A stretch of 64,000 nt of DNA from Echeneis naucrates. Its lineage: Eukaryota; Chordata; Actinopteri; Carangiformes; Echeneidae. Below the pieces are notes generated by a model. The model worked only from the letters and a program-made list of their open reading frames with translations. It was not told the origin of the DNA and ran no database searches. The translations under genes and the position numbers were made by a program. The DNA is taken from positions 7,129,872-7,193,871 of the forward strand of contig NC_042531.1 of the NCBI RefSeq assembly GCF_900963305.1. The letters run 5' to 3'. This document shows positions 28,501 to 43,500 of this stretch, in pieces; the stretch's first letter is position 1, and the number at the start of each line of letters is the position of its first letter.

Positions 28501-31500
28501 GAGATGGAGCCCCATTCTTCCTGATGCCAGCTCCTTTCAGCTCAAATCATTCAATGCACAATATCAAGGGTATTTCATGCCTTTGACCAATTTATTCAAA
28601 TAAGTATTTTGAGTTTTCACTTGAAAAATCTTGTATCTCCAGTCTGTTTATAGTAGTCGTTACTGCTGTTCAGCAAAGTGGAGTCATTTTGTGACAGGGG
28701 TATTTTTTGAGCCACCTTTCCCCCCCAAATAAAATTGGTGATTTGATGTCAAATCCCACATGGCTCTTTCTAGTATGTGGTCTTATTTGATACATGACTT
28801 TGGTATTCAAAGCCAAAGCGTTTTATTTGGAAAAGGGCATGAAATATCTTTCATTGATATGACTTCTTCTGCTGGTTATTCTAAGACAAGTACACACACA
28901 TAAATACACAAAAAGCTGCTTTCTTTATGACCCCAATAGGCACAAATGGGAAATTAGTTACGCTATATTTTCTTCAACAGAAATTGTGTGACTAAAGGTA
29001 TTAAAATGTCAGCCTCATTCTTCATTGATTATCTGTTTCTGTCTTCCTTACATCCATCGCTCTTCCTGCTATTCTCTCTTTAGTCAAACCCAGAGAAGTC
29101 CTCATGTGTTTTACCGCCATGACCTGATCAATCAGCTGCAGCATAACCATGCTCTGGTGACCTTGGTGGCTGAGAACCTCTCAGCCTACATGGAAACCAT
29201 GAGGCAGTTCTCCAAAGGTAGTTTGTGAGGACTTTTGTGAGACATTTCATTTCCACAGGTAAAGCTTACCTGCCTGCAGACTGACTGGTTGTACATGTGC
29301 TTTTACAGAAGAACAAGCTGAGTTTGACCCCCAAACAGTCAGGCCAGGAAGTCGCTACAGCCATGTCCAGGAAGTACAGGAACGGCTGAACTTCTTGAGG
29401 TACAACTTTGTCCTAACTTAACTCTCAAATCCAAATATATCCAATCAACTGGGGTGTCATAGATCCATAAGCAGTAGCTGAAGCTACAATTAGGTATAAG
29501 CTGAAATATCAGTGTCAAATGATTTGCAAACAAAAAACACATTGTTGTATTTGAGCATACTTGAAAATTGTAGTGTTGATTTTAAGGTGTGAGCAGTGTC
29601 TGGGAGTGCTACACTCCCAGACTGGTCTGTGGCCACTGCTGCTGCACTGAAGTACCTTAGTCAAGGACAGTGGTTGATAATTGGGGAGGAGTATACTCCC
29701 CAGTGACTTTGCTCCAACAGCAATTATGATCTACTCTTTGACCTTCTCAAGCACGTTTCTCTACCTCACCAGTGTCAATGATTGATTTTCTTTTCTTTTT
29801 GTTTTTCTTTTGTCAGGTTTCTGCTAAAGGATGGCCAGTTGTGGTTGTGTGCCCCTCAGGCCAAGCAGATCTGGAAATGTCTGGCAGAGAATGCAGTGTT
29901 TCTCTGTGACCGTGAGGCCTGCTTCAAATGGTATTGTTGGGTTTTTGTCTCCGTCTGCCTTTGGCTTGGATTAATTACCTTACTTTTGTTGATCAGGAGA
30001 CGTGTCAGGACTGAATTTTATGTAACTTTGCTGCAACCCAATAGGTACTCCAAGTTGATGGGTGATGAGCCAGACCTGGACCCGGACATCAATAAGGACT
30101 TCTTTGAGAACAATGTGCTTCAGTTGGACCCATCTCTGCTGACGGAGAATGGCATGAAGTGCTTTGAGAGGTTTTTCAAGGCTGTCAATTGCAGGGAGGG
30201 CAAACTGGTAGCAAAGCGCAGGGCCTACATGATGGATGACCTGGAACTAATAGGCTTGGACTACCTTTGGAGGGTAAGGACATTGTTTACAACAGGCTCT
30301 CAAAAGTGTTCTTTTTTTTTTTTTTTGAATGGGAGGCAGATTTACAGTATTTAGCCTTTCATCTTAAATGGATATATTTACAAACTGTAAATGAGATTTC
30401 CATTTCATCATTTTGAGCACCACTTAAATCACTGAAACTGAACAGATGTCTGAATTTTTTTTTTTTGAAAGTTTCTGGTTAGACCATTTTCAAGTCTGTG
30501 GACACTGAAAGCATGATACTTGGCCATATGGAGAACAGATTGATATTTTGGAGGGTATGGGCCAGGTGCACTTTGCTCTTGTCATACTCTTTTGCTCTCT
30601 CTGCTTTACACTTTAAAAACCTTGATAAATGAGTCAGACTTTTGTGTGAGAGTGAGCAACAAATGTGCTTGTTAGTACTGTACACTACATTATGAAGTTG
30701 GAATCACTTTATCAACAAAGAAATAATTCAGTGCACAGAGTAATGACTTGCCCTATTCATATTCATTTCACATCATCTTTCCCCTGAGACTACTGCTGTT
30801 AGATGTGACTGTAAGGATGACGAGCTTTACTACCATGTTTATACAATGTAAACCCATATGCAAAATACGCTAGGAACATTTATGCCAAGGGTTTGAAGCC
30901 TCTCTTTAGTCCTTTGTACTGCCAGATTTGTTTGTGTTCTGAATGTGATGAATGCAGCTTGAGCAAAAAAAATTAAGGTTTTTCTTTCATTATTTCTTCT
31001 TTATTAGGTGGTAATACAAGGAAGTGATGACATTGCTAGCCGTGCAATAGACCTGCTCAAAGAGATCTATACCAACCTTGGACCAAAACTGCAAGTGAAT
31101 CAGGTAAGGTGACTGTTCTGTGTCAGTTAAAATCGTGGTTTAAAACTTTTTCGTTCCTTGCCTCCTTTTTCCCTTCTGAAGTTGGAAGTCAATGAAAATA
31201 CTTTGCTGTAGGCTAATCTTTAATGTTGTACCTATTTCCTCACTTTAGGTTGAAATTCATGAAGATTTCATCCAGTCTTGTTTTGACCGTCTGAAGGCAT
31301 CCTATGATACCCTGTGTGTGTTGGATGGAGACAAAGATAGCATCAATTGTGCACGTCAGGAGGCCATCCGCATGGTGCGAGTTCTCACCGTACTCAAAGA
31401 GTACATCAATGAGTGCGACAGTGACTATCATGAGGAGAGGACTATACTGCCAATGTCCAGGTACAATCACAATAAAACAATGCTACATATCGATAGTCGC

Positions 31501-34500
31501 CAATGATACGAGCAGTATCACGATGAAAGAACAAGAATAAATAGTCTACATTATTGCCAACATAGGTTTGTGTTATATTGTTGTTAATGTAAAATGCCAT
31601 CTTAAATATGTTGGTGCCCATTGTAACTGCTATCCTTTTTAGTGCAGGCTCCATAATATAATTTTGCTTCATTGAGATTCACTGCCTTGTGAGATAAAAG
31701 GTTGGGTGTTTTTGTTGTTGTTGTTGTTTTTTTGTTTTTTTTTTTGTTTGTTTGTTTGTTTTATTTTTTTTACATATCACCTGACATCTGCTCCCCCCAT
31801 TTCTCTTGCAGAGCATTTCGTGGGAAACATATCACATTGATCGTACGTTTCCCCAACCAGGGGCGACAGGTAGATGACCTGGATATCTGGTCACACACCA
31901 ATGACACAATTGGCTCGGTTCGGCGCGGCATCCTCACCAGAATCAAAGCCAATGCTGCACATACGAAGATAGAGCTCTTTATTGGTGGAGAAGTTGTTGA
32001 TCCAGCTGACGACAGGAAGCTAATTGGACAGCTGAATTTGAAGGACAAAACGGTGAGCATGCTCTGCTCTACCACTGGGGGGAAAAAAACATGGTCCATT
32101 GAAAGGGTTGCACTGTTTTATGAAATGTAATTGGTGATTTTGTTTTTAATTTTCATTGATAATGGATTAAAATAATATGATCCCAGCTGTTGCATTCACA
32201 TAAACTTTATATTTAGAGGCCAATGTGAATGCATTTGAGAAATATATATATATATACACGGTGGAGAATTTTCTACCCATTATATCAACATTTACGTAAA
32301 CTGTTGTTTGTATAGCTGATCACGGCCAAACTGACCCAGGTGAGTGCCAACATGCCTTCAAGCCCAGACAGCTCTTCTGACTCATCTACTGGCTCTCCTG
32401 GTAACCATGGCAACCACTACAGTGATGGGCCCAACCCTGAAGTGGAGAGTTGTCTTCCTGGTGTGGTGAGTTTACTGCACATGAACTATGTACATGCAAC
32501 CATTTCACTGATGACTCAAAACAGCTTTGATTCTGAAATTAAATTATTAATTGAAGATATGTAAAGGATGTTGATTCTGCTGCACTCCTAACACTAATTT
32601 CTATGGATTCAAGTGTAATTTTCAGAGCTAAAACCCTATTGTTATGTTTTCTGTTTGGCCACTGGACTTATTATACAGAGGTGTGCCATTGTCTGTTGAA
32701 GCTGACAACTGAGGAGCAGTGCTGTAACACCCTCTGCAATATTTTACAGATCATGTCGCTGCATGTGCGATACATCTCCTTCCTGTGGCAGGTGGCTGAC
32801 CTTGGCTGCAACCTCAACATGCCTCTGCTAAGAGATGGCGCTCGGGTTCTCATGAAACTTATGCCCCCAGGTATATGTGCACCTATGCTCACAATATTAA
32901 GTTTATTCACTTGAGAAAAACATACACCTACACAAACACACACAGACAATGGTAGCTCAGTCCCATATTTCTGTGTCCTCAGATAACTCTACAGTGGAGA
33001 ATCTGAGAGCTGTGTGTCTGGACCATGCCAAGCTTGGTGAGAACAGCCTTAGTCCGTCACTGGACTCGCGTTTCTTTGGCCCCTCAGCCTCACAAGTGCT
33101 CTACCTCATTGAGGTAAGTATCACTGTAGCTTTGTACATTAACATGTGCGTAAGTATGTGGTTCTAACATACACAAATACCCCTATAACACAGTAAACTT
33201 GCTCTGTAAGACAAGGGGCATTGTTTCTGTCGCACAATAAGATGGTTCACACTATTCTTGGCCATGTTCCAGGTTGTGTATGCTTTGCTGATGCCAGCCA
33301 GTGCCACTCTGGGCGAGGATGCCAGTGACTTCCAATACAACTTCTTGAAGAGTGGTGGTCTGCCTCTGGTGTTGAGCATGCTCACTAGGAACAACTTCCT
33401 CCCATCAGCAGATATGGAAACACGGCGTGGAGCTTACCTTAATGCACTGAAGATCGCAAAGCTCCTCCTCACTGCTGTGGGCTTTGGACATGTGAAGGCT
33501 GTGGCTGAAGCATGCCAGCCAAACGCTGAGGGAAATATTCCTGTCTCTCCGGTTAGGCCACACACATAACTCCCACAGAGGCATACCAGCATAAAAACTT
33601 CCTCAATAGCTGACTACATATCTCAACTATCACTGTTTAATTTTCTCCACAAAATCATCACCTACCCTGCATTATCTACAGATTAACCAAGCCACCCATG
33701 ACCAGGCCCTCGTTCTCCAGAGTGCCCTGCAAAACATCCCGAACCCTGCCTCAGAATGTATGCTGCGCAATGTAGCCATCCGCCTGGCCCAGCAAATTTC
33801 TGATGAGGTAATCTTAAATAAGGGTTGTAAGATTTGAATGCTCTGAAGTAGTGATGACCATTGATTTGAATGATTTTGAAAAAATTTGATTATCCATTAA
33901 TATATTATAATATATAGTATATAGTAATGTAAGGGTTTAAGTCTGAATAAAGGTTAAATACCCACTCTTGAACTCCAATGTAATGTTGATTTTAAAGTTG
34001 AGAAGATGATTGTTACAGACGTTAAAGCAAACAGCACATGAGAAGATAGGAATTTTAGTGGTACTTTTTGTAATAATAGATTTTGTTGGACTGTTTTTTC
34101 ATCAGAATTTCTTCCAGGCATCAAAGTACATCCCAGACATTTGTGTGATCCGAGCGGTACAGAAAATAGTGTGGGCATCAGGTTGTGGTACAGTGCAGCT
34201 TGTCTTCAGCTCCAATGAAGAAATCAGCAAGATATATGAGAAGGTAAATGTTCATTTGCATCAAAATATTTGTCTTATATTTTTAGATTATTTTATACAT
34301 TATATATATATTTTATTTTATTTTATTTTTAAAAAGCATGACAAAAGCACATTGGAGTGATGATTTAACTCCGCATTGGAATTAAGTCTTTGCTGCTCTT
34401 CAGTCTGTATCGGTATATGGTTTGTATAACCAGGGGGCAGATCAGTAGAAGGTCCTAAACTTAAAGCAAGAGTGATGTTTTCATATCTTCATCTTTCTTT

Positions 34501-37500
34501 TTCTTGTTAGACAAATGCAGCTAAGGAGCCAGATGGTGAAGATGAGCAGGTGTGCTGTGAAGCCCTGGAAGTGATGACACTGTGTTTTGCCCTCATGCCC
34601 ACGGCTTTGGACACACTCAGTAAAGAGAAGGCTTGGCAGACCTTCATCATAGACTTGCTGCTACACTGCCATAGCAAGTGAGTAAACCACTGCCCCTTCC
34701 AACAAACCACTGTGGCATAAATAAATAAAATGACTGAAACAGACACCTTCATCATCAGTAGCCTTTTGAAGGCTGGACTGAAAATAACAATGTTGATGTT
34801 ATCTGCCTTTGACAGATCTGTTCGTCAGATGGCCCAGGAGCAGTTTTTCCTGATGGCAACTAGGTGCTGTATGGGCCATCGACCTCTCCTCTTCTTTATC
34901 ACCCTCCTCTTTACTGTGCTAGGGGTAAGTGGCTGTACATCTTCTGTTAGTATCAATAATCTCTCCCTTCTTTTATTAAATGAGTCTTATTCAGTCTGAT
35001 TTCAGTCTGATTTAATATTTTGCATGTCTTTGTCCAGAGTACAGCCAAGGAGCGAGCCAAACATGCTGGGGACTACTTCACTTTGCTCAGACATCTGCTG
35101 AACTATGCCTATAACAGCAACATCAACCTGCCAAATGCTGAGGTGCTGCTCAACAATGAGATCGACTGGCTGAAACGGATAAGGGTAAAAATGCCAATTA
35201 ACTCTATATTCCTGGTCTGTTTTATGTCTGCCATCTAATTCTTGCCCTCACAAATGGGCTTGTGATGCTCAACGGTGCGTTATATTAATATTTTTATAGG
35301 ATGAAGTTAAAAGGACAGGAGAGACTGGTGTGGAGGAGACCATCCTGGAGGGACACCTTGGGGTAACCAAAGAACTTCTAGCCTTCCAGACGCCAGAGAA
35401 GAAATATTACATTGGGTGTGAGAAGGGGGGAGCGAACCTCATAAAGGTAGAATACACACACAGCATCTGAAATGGATTCTTTAAAAAGAAAACCTTTTTT
35501 TCCTAGTATAACATGACTAAGAATGGGTCTTTCCTTTTCTTTTTAATTAGGAGCTGATTGACGACTTCATCTTCCCAGCATCCAATGTTTACCTGCAGTA
35601 CATGAAGAGTGGGGAGTTCCCTACCGAGCAGGCCATCCCAGTGTGCAGCACGCCTGCTTCCATCAATGCTGGCTTTGAGCTCCTGGTGGCACTGGCTGTC
35701 GGCTGTGTTCGCAACCTCAAGCAGATAGTTGACACCCTGACAGACATGTACTACTTAGGTAGGGTGACCGAAGTTTTGGAATTTGACCAAACACTTACAG
35801 TTTACTACTTGCAACTTTCCGGATACACTAATGCGTTTTTTTTCTCACCTCTCTTTAAAGGATGTGAGACATTGACAGAGTGGGAGTACTTGCCTCCAGT
35901 GGGGCCACGGCCCAACAAAGGCTTTGTAGGCCTGAAGAATGCCGGCGCCACCTGTTACATGAACTCAGTTATTCAGCAGCTGTACATGATCCCTCCAATT
36001 CGCAATGGCATCCTGGCTATCGAGGGCACGGGCACTGATGTGGACGATGACATGTCAGGAGATGAAAAGCAGGAAAATGAGGTATTGTCACTTGTTACTG
36101 AGAAATGATGAATATCCTTCAGTCCAACAAACAGAGCAAAAATCCAACGCAAACTTTCACAAGTGACAAAATGAGGAAGTCCACGCAGGTTGGCCATATA
36201 GTAGCTTGGTGCTGAAGGACATCACAGTAACAAGAAAGAGCCATTAGATGTCACCATGATATCCAATCACAAAAAAGCATGAAGTTGTGGTTAATTCAAT
36301 GTGTGTCTCTTCTCCACAGAGTAATGTGGATCCTCGGGATGAGGTGTTCAGCTACCACCATCAGTTTGACGATAAGCCCTCCAGTAAATCAGAAGACAGG
36401 AAAGAGTACAACATCGGGGTACTGCGTCATCTACAGGTCATCTTTGGCCATCTGGCTGCATCCAGGCTGCAGTATTATGTCCCTAGGGGATTCTGGAAGC
36501 AGTTCAGGTATTTTGAAGATAAATCTGTATTGGCACTGGTCCTGCTGGGTATGCAGTTGATGATGTCTGATTGCCTTTGTGGTTCGTCCCTGTTAGGTTA
36601 TGGGGTGAGCCAGTAAACCTTCGGGAGCAGCATGATGCTCTTGAGTTTTTTAACTCTTTGGTGGACAGTCTTGATGAAGCTCTGAAAGCTCTGGGTCACC
36701 CTGCCATGCTCAGTAAAGTATTGGGAGGATCCTTTGCCGACCAGAAGATCTGTCAGGGCTGCCCTCACAGGTGAGTGCAGTCCTCCCTGTGTTTAGCTAT
36801 TGGACATAATTCAAGGGGAAAAAATTTAAACTTAGCTTACCTGTTGATCATTTGTGTTGTCAGGTATGAGTGTGAGGAGTCATTCACAACACTCAATGTA
36901 GACATTAGAAATCACCAGAACCTGTTGGACTCCATGGAGCAGTATGTGAAAGGAGATCTGCTGGAGGGAGCCAATGCCTATCACTGTGAGAAGTGTAATA
37001 AGAAGGTGAGAATGAGGCACCCATCTGGTTGCCAGTTAATCAGCCATGAGAGAATAGACCTGCTTTCTTCTCCTCCTTAGCCTCTGTAAGATTATGAAAG
37101 GGCCAGAGAGGTAATCTAATGTTTTCTCTCCTCGTCAGGTGGACACAGTGAAGCGCTTGTTGATTAAGAAGCTCCCACCAGTGTTAGCCATCCAGCTGAA
37201 GCGCTTTGACTATGATTGGGAGAGGGAGTGTGCCATCAAGTTCAATGACTACTTTGAGTTCCCCAGGGAGCTGGATATGGAGCCGTACACGGTAGCTGGT
37301 GTGGCCAAGTTAGAGGGTGATGATGTCAACCCGGAGAACCAGGTTATTCAACAAAACGAGCCCTCTGAACCTACGCCTCCGGGAAGCTCCAAGTATCGTC
37401 TGGTGGGAGTGCTGGTCCACTCAGGCCAGGCTAGTGGCGGACACTACTACTCCTACATAATCCAGAGGAACGGGGGTGATGGCGAGAAGAATCGCTGGTA

Positions 37501-40500
37501 TAAGTTTGATGATGGTGATGTGACTGAGTGCAAGATGGATGATGAGGAGGAAATGAAGAACCAGTGCTTTGGAGGGGAGTACATGGGCGAAGTGTTTGAT
37601 CATATGATGAAAAGGATGTCATACCGAAGGCAGAAGCGCTGGTGGAATGCTTACATCCTATTCTATGAGCGTATGGACTCACTGGACAAGGATAGCGAGC
37701 TTGTCAAATACATCTCTGAGCTGACCATCTCCTCCACCAAGCCAAATCAGGTCAAGATGCCTGGTGTCATTGAGTGCAGTGTCCGCAAGCAGAACGTCCA
37801 ATTCATGCACAACCGAATGCAATACAGCCTGGAATATTTCCAGTTCATAAAGAAACTTCTGACCTGTAACAGTGTCTATTTAAACCCTCCTCCAGGTATG
37901 CATCTTTTTGTGTATGCTGATACGTGGGTTTTTAAATGAAAGACTAATTCAGTGGATGATTATTTATTGTATATATTAGAAGAAAGAGTTGCGTAGGTGA
38001 GGTAAGTATGTTAGCTATTAATGTAAAATCAAACATTGGGGGCTGTTGTAGAGGCTCTGTGCTGTATGAATTCTGGAATCTTGTTTTTATTATGTCCTAT
38101 CTGTTTTTACCACGTTGTGTACTTGGGTCAGAACAAATCCACGTTCTTGGCATTAATTTTGTTCTGAACTACACAGCTTTCAGGTTTTGGACTGTATGTG
38201 ACAAGGTTGCACCACTATTGTGTATAAAAAAAAAAAAAAAGTTTACATAGGCAGACACAGTCACATTAACATTTGCCGAAGAACTCACAAGTACTCCCCA
38301 TGACCATGTTTTGTCATAACAACACACACACACACACAGACTTTCAAAATGAATGCAGTCCTGCTGTTCCAGCTGATAAATATCAGACAGACCATTAAAC
38401 AGACAAGTAATTAGTCCTTATGTGTTTTTTTTTTGTTTTGTTTTGTTTTGTTATTTTTGTTTGTTTGTTTGTTTGTTTGTTTATTTGTTTTGTTATGTTT
38501 TGTTTGCCCCCGCCCCACACACACAACACAGGCAAATACAACTGTCACAAACTGACAATATACCCAATGGGAAAAATTAAACTATATAGCTATTGTCTTT
38601 GAATCTTGAGAAGAACATGATCTCTTACAGTTGCTTATGTCAGACCTCTGGTTATGACTTTGCGTATTTAATAGCTCCATTGAGTACCTGGGTACCTCCA
38701 TTGATCTTTTGCACTCTTTTTTTTGAATTCTTTATTATATCTACTGCAAATTTTAAAGCTTCCCTCTAGAAGATGATTTAATCACAGATTTCTGATGTTC
38801 TTCAATTGGATTTGTAAGTGATGCTTATAAGCAGCATTACTGTAAAGAATCTGTGGTCATAGCATTAGCATGGGCTCCCAAGGACTGCACTGCTTCTGCA
38901 CTGGGCATTAAGAAGGTCATTATTGGTATAATGCATTATTAATGCACCCAGAGCCCTACAGTGCTTCACCGGAAAATACAGTTTTTAGGGCAGTCATCAG
39001 CACAGAAGCACTTGATTGTGACTGAATGATTCATTTGATCAAGAATACATAGTATTGGTCTGTCTGCTACTGTGGATACAGCCAATATTTCACTTTAAAA
39101 TGCTTTCCGAGCCGCTGTGATGTGAATTAACAACGGATTGGTTTTGAGTCTTGAGATGTTTGATTTGGTAAATGATTGACCAGCTTTACTCAGACCAGTT
39201 GGCATGTTGTTTTGTAGCTTGTTTGTACCCTGTAGCTGCTGTCTCACATTCTGAGCAAACTCATCCCCCGGTTGCTGTATTACATCACATTTTTTTTTTT
39301 TTTTGGCTTAACCTCTAGAAAACAATAATCTAAATGAGACAGAAAGAACATTTGAATCTGACATTTTTTTTCTCAGTTTCAGTATCTTTTAGATCACTAT
39401 TCATAATATGATATATATGTAACTACAGTCTACAAGTAAGGAGACATTCACATTTTCATTGTGTTGTTGAGTCTACCACGACACTTCGTGCATCTGTCAG
39501 CTTTAGTTTGTGTATTTGGTCCTCCCTAATTAAGTGACAGTTGCATGGACAAAATTATAATAACAGAATTAAAGCTGAAAGGCTGAACTGTAACTTTATA
39601 GTCATCATTCCAGTGTGTTGGAAGTTTGAAACCAAAACAAAGAATGTGTCACTGCCCCACTATATGCATACTGCAAATATTAATGTATCTTTCTGTGTGT
39701 ACTGTATATATTCACATAAGTAATTTTCTTCATGTACTTGAACTTTGGCAAACCTGTAAGACTACTGCATGTTAATCATCGCTCTCTTTTTATCAGGACA
39801 AGACCATCTTCTGCCAGAGGCAGAGGAGATTGCTATGATAAGTGCTCAGCTGGCTGCTAGGTTCCTCTTCAGCACAGGTTTTCACACCAAGAAAGTAGTA
39901 CGGGGTCCTGCCAGTGACTGGTAAACTTCCTCCGCCTGAGTATTTTGTGTTTTCTCTCTGTTTTGCCAGTTTTATAAATATTCTCCTTGTCCTTCCCTCT
40001 AGGTATGATGCCCTTTGCATCCTGCTGAGACACAGTAAGAATGTACGCTATTGGTTTGCACACAACGTTCTGTTTGCTTACCCCAACCGGTTCTCTGAAT
40101 ACCTGCTTGAGTGCCCGAGCGCTGAGGTCCGTGGTGCATTTGCCAAGCTCATTGTCTTCATCGCTCACTTCTCCCTGCAAGATGGCCCCTGCCCCTCCCC
40201 CACTGCCTCTCCTGGAACCTCCACTCAGGTTTGTGCCAGACTGACTTTTATTAGCACTTTCTGGGGATGCTTTAAAGTGTTTTTAAACACCATTTTTCTG
40301 GATAACGTTTCCTGTTGTAGCTTCAGAGAGAGGTTTCCTGTGATGTGCTTTTGATCGATCTAACCCAGCTGTGGTTTTTAACTGCTCTTTTCCATCTTTG
40401 TACATCAGGGCTGTGATAACCTCAGTCTTAGTGACCACCTGTTGAGAGCTGTACTCAACCTGCTCAGAAGAGAGGTTTCTGAACACGGCCGTCACCTGCA

Positions 40501-43500
40501 GCAGTACTTCAACCTCTTTGTCATGTACGCCAATCTAGGTAAGGAGCACAATGTCATCGTCCACCTGTCATATACATCTGTTCCTCTGTGAATTGTATAA
40601 GAGAGATTTCCACAAGATATAACTAACGATTTTGGATTTAAAACGCTACTTTGTGCCTCAGGCTTGGCAGAAAAGACCCAGCTGCTAAAGCTGAACGTCC
40701 CTGCCACGTTCATGTTGGTTGCACTGGATGAGGGTCCTGGTCCTCCCATTAAGTACCAGTACGCTGAGCTTGGCAAACTCTACACTGTGGTTTCCCAGCT
40801 GGTTCGCTGCTGTGACGTCTCCTCACGAATGCAGTCCTCCATCAATGGTGAGTGTATTTGAGTCTCATACCACACAAAACATGACATAAAGTCAGCTGGT
40901 GTGAAACAGCCTGGAGTAGTGGTGCTTAGAGTTGGAGCCCCATGAGGATTTTCATCCTTGCTCAGGATCTAGTGACTGACAAACCAGCCACTCCAAGCCT
41001 CCGTATTGTGTTGGCAGAGCTTGGAGCTGAGGGCTTACAGGAGGAATTAAGGCAGACAAGAAAGGAGGAGAACCTGTATTTTCTCCATATTGCATATCAG
41101 GATATATTTACCTCTTCTTTTGTTTCTCCAGGTAACCCCCCTCTTCCTAACCCATACGGGGACACCAACCTGACAGCCCCAGTGATGCCTGTGCAGCAGC
41201 TGGTGGCAGAAATCCTGTTCGTGAGGACCAGCTACGTAAAGAAGATCATTGAAGACTGCAGCAACTCTGAGGAGACTGTGAAGCTGCTTCGCTTCAGCTG
41301 CTGGGAGAACCCACAGTTCTCTTCCACTGTGCTCAGTGAACTGCTCTGGCAGGTAAATACCTAATTGCTTCTTTTGACAAATAGGCCATCACAAACTCTG
41401 GGGTACATGAAAGGAAAAGCCCAGCAATGTGTCTACATTCATTTAAACACATGGTTTGTCCGCAGGTGGCATACTCCTACACCTATGAGCTGAGGCCTTA
41501 CCTGGACTTGCTGCTACAGATCCTGCTGATCGAGGACTCGTGGCAGACACACAGGTAAGTGTAAATTATGAGTGCTGCTTGTTTTCATTGTGATCATAGA
41601 TAAAACTACTTCTTGTTTTTGTTTTTACAGGATCCACAATGTGCTGAAGGGAATTCCAGATGACAGAGATGGGCTCTTTGACACCATCCAGCGATCCAAG
41701 AACCACTACCAGAAACGAGCTTACCAGTGCATCAAGTGCATGGTGGCACTGTTCAGCAACTGCTCTGTGGCTTATCAGATCCTGCAGGTGCACCAATCAC
41801 ACATGGATATGTCTTGTTACACGACATATATGCCATGAAATTGGTTTCTGATTTGGAATCTCAAACTGTAGCTCTTGGTAAAACTTGCCAACTACTTCGT
41901 GCCTCCTAATCAGCTCTTGTTTTCTGGTGTGTACAGAGCAATGGTGACCTGAAACGAAAGTGGACATGGGCAGTAGAGTGGTTAGGGGATGAGCTGGAGA
42001 GGAGGCCATACACAGGAAACCCCCAGTACACCTACAACAACTGGTCCCCTCCGGTCCAGAGCAACGAGACCTCCAACGGATATTTCCTGGAGCGTTCACA
42101 CAGTGCACGTATGACACTGGCCAAGGCCTGTGAGCTCTGTCCTGAGGAGGTAATGGAACTGAAGTTGTACTCTTTTCATACATTCACACACTATTCCTAA
42201 TTTCCACATTACGTTATCTTACAGTATACCGGAATATTTATTAGCATACTAGTATCTGAAGCTCAAAGACCGGATGTAATCATTATGATTGAGAATGAAA
42301 GACGTTAGACTTTTCTGATCAAGTCAAACATCAGTATAAAAGGGGTCTTTCTGTTATATGCGAATACAATCAAGCAGGCTGCATGAATATTGACCTAAAG
42401 AAACACCACAGGATGATAAACCTAAAGTATTTTAACAATGGTGTAGAGTGGTGAAAGTAACAGAAAATTCCCCAGAAATACTGAATGACTTTGCCAGAGG
42501 AGCTTTATCAACGTCAACCTGATGTGCACCATCGCACATGAGCAAACCTTTGAGTTGCATGATAGTAGCATTACAGTATTTAACTGGCTCGTCTGTATAT
42601 GTAATAACAGTGAAAGGACGAGCCAGAAAATTTGTTAACAATTTTAATGATATTTGCCGTTTTTATCTCTCATGTATTATTTTCGCCTTCACACTTGATG
42701 TGATTTTTATAGTCAGAAAAATTAAAACCCTGATATTTAATGGACTTGATTGATCAGAATGTTTTGTATTGATTCATGGCTGCAATTCACAATGCATACC
42801 AATATAATATTTTTGCTCATCAGTAAACTAAGTAACTTGTATTTTTATGTTGACAAATCCAGTCAAATGACACACTTCTCCTGTAATATTCCATACACAG
42901 CTCAAGTGTACTCAGGGAAGCCCAGGGAAGGTCAGTATTCCAGGCACCACAACATCAAGGCAGGAAATGAGACAAAATTTGATTAAAGAATGAACAGAGA
43001 ATAGTTTATCAGGGTTTAGGTCTCCAACACAGTCTACACTTGTTAGAATTGCATAAATTTTATTTTTCCTATTATGTGGACAGTCATCAGTGGCACAAGC
43101 TAGGAACACTGTGTCATATTGAGTTTTTACGTGTTTCTTCTTCATTTTTATTTTGGACACAATTTGAAACAAGTACAATATAAAACATTATGAATAATAG
43201 AAGTCAGAGCTGTGTTTCATTTGATTTCCAGAGCATCACCCGTTGAAATGGATATTATTTTTCTTTTCTTGTGTATGCTTGCTTTTCAAATTATACTCAT
43301 GTTCAAGCTGTGCTAGAAAAACAGATGGTGACATACCATACAGTGTAACAGGAATAAGTAATCATGTAAAGCAGCTGGAGACGATGAACTGGTCTTTGTT
43401 CTCCTGCTGTCCTGTTGCCCAGTCCCATTGATTTGTCAAAGCAATATAAAGGCTTTTTTGCAGATTTTGGCGTCCTCCCCTGATAACTAAAATTGTGGTG

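Noticed and set aside
29782-30354. A 190-codon open frame on the plus strand
   Set aside because: It is two usp9x exons with an intron that happens to stay open. The splice sites at 29930 and 30045 restore the conserved protein.
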